Below the pieces are notes generated by a model. That model did no database searches and had not been told where the DNA came from. It worked only from the letters and a program-made list of their open reading frames with translations. Made by a program: the position numbers and the translations under genes. DNA of 64,000 nucleotides, taken from positions 2,852,001 to 2,916,000 of the forward strand of contig JAQSEB010000023.1 of assembly GCA_030063045.1 (NCBI GenBank), given 5' to 3'. This DNA is from Pratylenchus scribneri (taxonomy: Eukaryota > Nematoda > Chromadorea > Rhabditida > Pratylenchidae). Shown one piece after another: positions 60,901 to 64,000 of this stretch (position 1 is its first letter; the number at the start of each line of letters is the position of its first letter).

Positions 60901-62531
60901 TTAATTAATGTCATCAAATCCTTCACAGGTGCATTCTTCTTCAAAATCCCAAATTTCTTTATCTCCTTCCTGATCGATCATTTTCTCGCATTTAATTTCA
61001 CTTTTAGATTGGAGTAATTTTTGGGTTCCCATCCAGTGAGAAATTTGTGTTCGATTTGTGAAGGCATTTGTATAGACCTGTACGGTATTTTCTGATTAAT
61101 TTGCCAAAATGTGTGTTTTTGATGACCTGTGCCACCGGTTGCTGATTTCCTTGTTGCATTTCTTGGCAATCTTGGCCAAAAGAGACAATACCAAACAAAA
61201 ACCATCGTTCCTCATCATCTTTTCCATTATTTGTTAAATTTAATTTGGCAATTAATCCACCGCCACTGTCCCCCTTAAAATGTCCATATTTTTGTCCAAT
61301 TTCAATTCACCAACTTTGCACACATCAAAATCAAATTTTTCCTCTGTGCAAATCATATCCTCATAAAATGGCAATGCAAATCCATTCGTGACCGCATTTC
61401 GGCATTTTTCTTCCGGCCAAATGCCGTCGGGCATTTCCAGAATTTGCAAATTTTTAACTGGCACTTCCTCTCCATTTCGTTGTCGAATTGCTGAATATCA
61501 AATAATTTTAAATAATTTATTATTCCCCCCCCCCCCCCCCCCCCAACCATCTAGGCCCCATCCCAATGCCTTCACTGGTTTTCCAATCATTCCAGCATTT
61601 TTGTTTGTGGCCGGATGCAAATGCAAAAGGCACTAAATTTATTCGAAAATATTAATTAAAATTATGGCCAAACAATATGATTGGCAATTTCGGGTGGCAC
61701 TTCCTCCTCCAATTCCAAAATGGCATAATCCTCTGCAAATTATAATAATAATTTTTTGATATATTTATTTATTCTAACGATAATTGCATTTTGCCTTAAA
61801 ATAATGATCATAGCTGCCTCTTAAAATAATAATTAAAATATATTTTTGTAATTATTTATTTCGACTACTTTTTCACGCCAAATTTCCTTTGTTCCCTTCC
61901 AGCAGAATTACATTGTCCAAATGATTTCACTTTTGCCAGGCAAACTGATCCAATGTAAACCGAAATTTTGTCCCTCAATTCATTTGGACCAATTTCATCG
62001 CCCGGACTGAAATTATTCTACTATACAATTTAAATACTGCTTCATTTTTACTTGCAACAGTCAATTTTGCAAAAACAATGTGCCGCCGTGAGGACATGTT
62101 TTCTGGAGACCAATGTTCCCGTGCAATTATACCCTTCTGATTAATGAATGCAAAAAAAGGAAATAATTTATTCATTTCACCTTCGCCATTTTCATCTTTC
62201 ATTAAAATGGCCACAGCCCAGGGCATTGTGCCCTCCTCCACCTCCTTCCCTCCCATCAATTTAAATTCGGGGCCACCTTTTTCCAAATCAACTTTGAGAG
62301 GAAGTCCACAACGGTGCGAATCTTATAATATTTTAATTTATTTTAATTAATTTGCATTGACCATAAATTTCCCCTTCTTTCTCCTCTGTCCATTTTTCTG
62401 ATGCATAAATTTGCTTATTATTTTTATTACAGTAAACAAAAAATGGCAAAAATGACACTAAAAATGGGCGGATATATTAATTAAAAATTGGTATATTTTT
62501 GAGTACCAAAGGCAAAAATTGATGTTTTCAT
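60901..62531 (-). CDS. Secreted trypsin-like serine protease (S1 family)
   Basis: A secreted endopeptidase. Exons 1 and 2 give MKTSIFAFVSFLPFFVYC, a signal peptide, then a short pro-region and HRCGLPLKVDLEKGGPEFKL, GGKEVEEGTMPWAVAILMKD. The catalytic triad is complete: GTLVSRKHVLTAAHCF (His), EDYAILELEEEVPPEIANHI (Asp) and DVCKGDSGGGLIAKLNLTNN (Ser). KPVKALGWGLD is the usual GWG segment, and FLFGIVSFGQDC and VYTNAFTNRTQISHWMG form the C-terminal part. An Asp six residues before the Ser (DVCKGDS) predicts cleavage after Lys/Arg. The C-terminal extension (IKCEKMIDQEGD ... CTCEGFDDIN) lies beyond the protease fold. A 20-base poly-C run (poly-G on the gene strand) sits in an intron two bases after its donor. 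Confidence 0.9.
61525..61544. repeat. Poly-C tract of 20 bases
   Basis: Twenty C in a row on the plus strand, poly-G on the coding strand of the protease gene, inside an intron just after the donor. It is by far the longest G/C homopolymer in the window. Confidence 0.95.
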
Positions 62532-62842
62532 TGACGAATAATTTCCAAATATTTTTTGGATAATTTTGAGGAATAAAATATAAAATGATTTTGGGAATAA
62601 TCCAATCCAACAGTAAAATATGATTCATTCATTTAAATTGAAGCAATCATTTCATTATTTTAATAGTAAAAAACACTAATAATTTTATTCATTTAAGAGG
62701 ATTGCAAGTAAATTTAATTATTATTTTATGTTTGGGGGAACAAACCACAAACAAAGATTGAATTATTTAATGTGAATTAATTAATTAATTAAACTATATT
62801 GCATTAATTTTGTTTGTTTTAATTCCTTCATTCATTCATTCC
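62532..62842. other. Spacer trypsin-like gene / Na+/K+-ATPase
   Basis: AT-rich, no gene seen. Confidence 0.4.

Positions 62843-64000
<1,158 letters not shown>

Noticed and set aside
60978..61205. Competing 3' frames of the trypsin-like gene (ending NLKVKLNARK or GNPKITPI)
   Set aside because: The frame with VYTNAFTNRTQISHWMG is the protease-like one and is reached by a normal gtcatc...gtacag intron.

Overview
The window reads as nuclear DNA of a nematode. It is AT-rich and gene-dense, introns are mostly about 35-60 bp and often in frame, and acceptors look like tttcag or tttttag. The genes include nematode-type families: an SRT chemoreceptor, an FMRFamide-receptor-like GPCR, a divergent nuclear hormone receptor, a ShKT-domain haem peroxidase and a CHK-kinase-like protein. 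Several introns can only be read with a GC donor, a class reported as frequent in cyst nematodes. A tylenchid (plant-parasitic-type) nematode is therefore plausible but not proven. I read 22 protein-coding loci (two cut by the window edges) and no intact rRNA or tRNA gene.

Layout. 1-12.4 kb: edge exon of a GST-like (FAXC/CDR) gene (-), peptide GPCR (+), minisatellite A1, nuclear receptor (+), a small secreted protein (+), a long unrecognised acidic-tailed protein (-), minisatellite B1. 12.4-26.5 kb: fatty-acid-amide-hydrolase-like amidase (-), CEBPZ/Noc1 ribosome-assembly factor (-), membrane apyrase with an in-frame TGA (+), a second small secreted protein (+), ECH1 and HSDL2 in tandem (+), an unrecognised acidic protein (+), RD3-like rdl-1 (+). 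27-37 kb: rme-8/DNAJC13 (+), with a tRNA-derived element in one intron. 37-39 kb: a small mitochondrial-type membrane protein and MRTO4 (-). 39.9-48.4 kb: usp-48 and ARS2/SRRT (+), the latter with a second tRNA-derived element in an intron. 48.6-64 kb: minisatellite B2, a third small secreted peptide (+), haem peroxidase (-), CHK-kinase-like gene (-), minisatellite A2, SRT receptor (-), GALT (-), secreted trypsin-like protease (-), and the 3' part of a Na+/K+-ATPase alpha subunit (-).

Functional themes. ECH1 and HSDL2 lie 147 bp apart on the same strand with a trans-splice-like acceptor just before the second ATG, so they may be an operon for fatty-acid metabolism; the HSDL2 protein ends in SKL. 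CEBPZ, MRTO4, USP48, ARS2 and RME-8 are housekeeping genes for ribosome assembly, deubiquitination, cap-proximal RNA processing and endosomal traffic. The less ordinary parts are the three small secreted genes (two share an M-x-K-I-V-Q signal-peptide start), the four minisatellite arrays of two families that all lie just past the 3' end of a gene, the two intronic Pol III-type elements, the GC-AG introns and the interrupted apyrase.
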